In this document: positions 17,178-18,485 of the stretch, in pieces | Position numbering within the stretch: the stretch's first letter is position 1 | Layout: each line of letters opens with the position of its first letter | Origin: Jimgerdemannia flammicorona | Lineage: Eukaryota; Mucoromycota; Endogonomycetes; Endogonales; Endogonaceae | Length of the DNA: 18,485 nucleotides | Reading direction: 5' to 3' | Assembly: GCA_003990745.1 (NCBI GenBank) | Contig: RBNI01002446.1 | Location: 1-18,485 of the forward strand | Notes under the pieces: model-generated | The model's database searches: none | Told to the model about the DNA's origin: nothing | The model's input: the letters and a program-made list of their open reading frames with translations, nothing else | Position numbers and translations under genes: made by a program

Positions 17178-17307
17178 AAAACTTCCAGAAAACCCTTCCA
17201 GAACTACATAACAGTTACCCTAAAAAGTAACTCTCTTATATATTCAGAACTTCTAGAAAACTCTTCTAGAACTATATAATAGTACTTTTATAAGTAACTC
17301 TCTTATA
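17166..17307 (+). repeat. Two ~67-bp tandem repeats
   Basis: Two units, 17173-17240 and 17241-17307, share ACTTC(C/T)AGAAAAC, CTTC(C/T)AGAAC and a common end, GTAACTCTCTTATA. Differences are mainly C-to-T and G-to-A in the second unit. The first unit overlaps the end of unit B, and the segment continues to GGTTACA at 17344-17350, a possible LTR-type terminus. Confidence 0.75.
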
Positions 17308-17350
17308 ACTTAATAGTAGCTGCTCCTTTCTCTGCTACCTTACTGGTTAC

Positions 17351-18485
17351 AGGGTTTGGTAGGCAATCTTCCAAGTTCTCTTTCCCCTATTATTACCCCT
17401 CTACCTCAGGTTGGTTTGCTGTACCTGTATGGGCATGGTGGGAGGAGGGCAATAGTGATGAGTTGCCCCTTTATCAGTGTCGGATTGGTGTCTTCTCCAC
17501 TTTTTTGTGGTTTCTGGTGTCTTTGGCTGCATCTGGAGTATATCTGTTTTGGTGTGGTGTCTTCTTCCTTTTGCTGTCACCAATAAGGTGCTGTCTTGGT
17601 ATATCTCAGGCTACGTAGAGAGTCAGCTGACCTGGGGCATCAAGTGCTCAGTGTAGGTTATCTGCAGGTCCTTGGTGCCTGTAGTGGGGTCCTCTAGCTT
17701 TGGTAAGCTTCCTGGCGAGCATGGTTCTGGTATAGGTGACTGCTTTTTGGGTATTATTAGGATGGGAGGGGAGATGGCTGTCACAGATAGGAGGAAGGGC
17801 GATAATGGTGAACCAGTGGAGTGCTAGGCTGGGGACAGTCATTGGGGTTAGGGCAGACAATATTTTGGTGGAGCCTTTTGATTGGCTGGTAGGAGGTGGG
17901 GTAGTGCAGGGACCAGCATTCTAGCTGTACCCAACTAGAACTGGGAGCTGATGCAGCAATGCGATCAAGGTCCACAGGCTTGGAGAGTAGGGCCTTCCTC
18001 ATTTGGCAGTACCCGACTAGAACCGGGAGCTGACATGGCAATGTGATCGAGACCCACAAGCTCAGGGAGTGGGAGTGAGGTCTTTTCTGGCCCTAGCCTG
18101 TGTATAAGTCCTTTGCGGAAGGTTCTACATATAAGTCCTTTACTCACCTGCTTTGAATCTGCTTTGCTCTCTATTGGTTGGTTGGGGGGTTTTTTCTTTG
18201 CCTCAGGCTTTTTTTTGGGGTTCAGGGGGCTATTCTTTATTCAGTCCTGGCGCTGCTAGATCTAATGTGTAGGTGTGCTCTCATGTGTAAATGATGATCT
18301 AGCCCTGGTAAGCAGACAAGTCTGATCTATGTCATGGGGGTCAATGTAGCTGGTATTTGACAGGCATAGCTGGAGCAGTGGGACTGCTGGACAATTTAGT
18401 AGCCTAGGTTAATGGGGGGATATTGTTCAGTGGGTGGTGGGGGAGGGTTTTGGCCTATATAGTCTAGGTTCTCTTCCAATAAAAA
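17351..18485. other. Unassigned G/T-rich flank with 82-bp tandem repeat
   Basis: No convincing gene was found. The plus strand is G/T-rich and only short frames of 60-92 codons exist, on both strands, without recognisable motifs. An 82-bp-spaced direct repeat (17927-18000 and 18009-18082; core GTACCC(A/G)ACTAGAAC then GGGAGCTGA) is the clearest structure. Poly-T and T8G4-type runs lie near 18190-18222. The window ends with TATATAG and CCAATAAAAA (18456-18485), resembling another LTR promoter/poly(A) pair. It is probably the remains of another retroelement. Confidence 0.4.
17927..18082. repeat. 82-bp tandem repeat, two copies
   Basis: GTACCCAACTAGAACTGGGAGCTG at 17927 recurs as GTACCCGACTAGAACCGGGAGCTG at 18009, followed in both by a matching stretch ending near GGGAGT/GAGAGT. 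The second copy retains CpGs that are TG or CA in the first, in line with CpG decay. Confidence 0.8.

Noticed and set aside
17344..17400. GGTTACA at 17344-17350 followed by TTTGGTAGGCAATC as an LTR end and PBS
   Set aside because: The complement of the following bases does not contain a tRNA T-loop-like TTC-R-A pattern, so it is not supported as a PBS; the terminus remains only a possibility.
17401..18147. Minus-strand ORFs of 60-92 codons in the right flank
   Set aside because: They are short, overlap one another in different frames, partly encode the 82-bp repeat, and have no motifs.
1..18485. Bacterial or phage origin, CRISPR or defence system
   Set aside because: The retroelement domain content, LTRs, nested TEs and methylation-type decay are eukaryotic; no spaced direct-repeat array or cas-like gene exists. 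The tandem repeats lack unique spacers.

Overview
This is a gene-poor, repeat-dense eukaryotic window made almost entirely of LTR retrotransposons at different stages of decay. I see no cellular host gene, rRNA, tRNA gene, CRISPR array or bacterial operon. The host is most likely a filamentous fungus, possibly a basidiomycete. That is an inference from intronless Ty3/Gypsy gag-pol genes, RIP-like C-to-T and G-to-A stop-making mutations, CpG decay and TE nesting; the species cannot be named from this sequence.

Layout. (1) Positions 1-838 (+): the end of a Ty3/Gypsy integrase whose N-terminal part lies outside the window. Its stop codon overlaps a TGTAACA motif that looks like the start of an LTR. 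(2) 834 to about 2520 (+): LTR-like DNA carrying an intact 279-codon ORF with its own TATA box, four 35-bp tandem repeats, then a second TATA box and AATAAA. (3) 2520-2990: AT-rich DNA with nothing recognisable. (4) 2991-4964 (unit A) and 4965-6674 plus 16860-17177 (unit B): a head-to-tail duplication of about 2 kb. Each unit carries a degenerate ORF of about 365 codons, a TATAAATACC box and AATAAA. A is full length but full of stops; B has fewer stops but two small deletions. (5) 6675-16855 (-): a complete 10.2-kb Ty3/Gypsy element nested in unit B. It is flanked by the 4-bp duplication ATAG, and the empty site survives in unit A. (6) 17166-17307 tandem repeats, then 17351-18485, G/T-rich unassigned DNA with an 82-bp tandem repeat.

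The nested element reads on the minus strand: 5' LTR (15547-16855), PBS resembling the complement of a tRNA-Pro 3' end, gag with an acidic N-terminal region and a CCHC knuckle, aspartic protease (DTGA), a Cys/His-rich region with a Zn2Cys6-like spacing, a dUTPase with all five motifs, RT (YMDD), RNase H, integrase (H2C2, DDE, GPF), a third ORF of 204 codons that ends exactly at the LTR, and the 3' LTR. The gag start lies 12 nt after the PBS, so almost no internal non-coding DNA remains. About fifteen in-frame stops, loss of two zinc-knuckle ligands and frame changes make it non-autonomous.

The most interesting signals are: a third ORF with an acidic C-terminus linked to all three retroelement lineages, two of them probably inside LTRs; a dUTPase plus Cys-cluster module in gag-pol; and repeated PBS-complementary (tRNA-mimicking) motifs in the U5.
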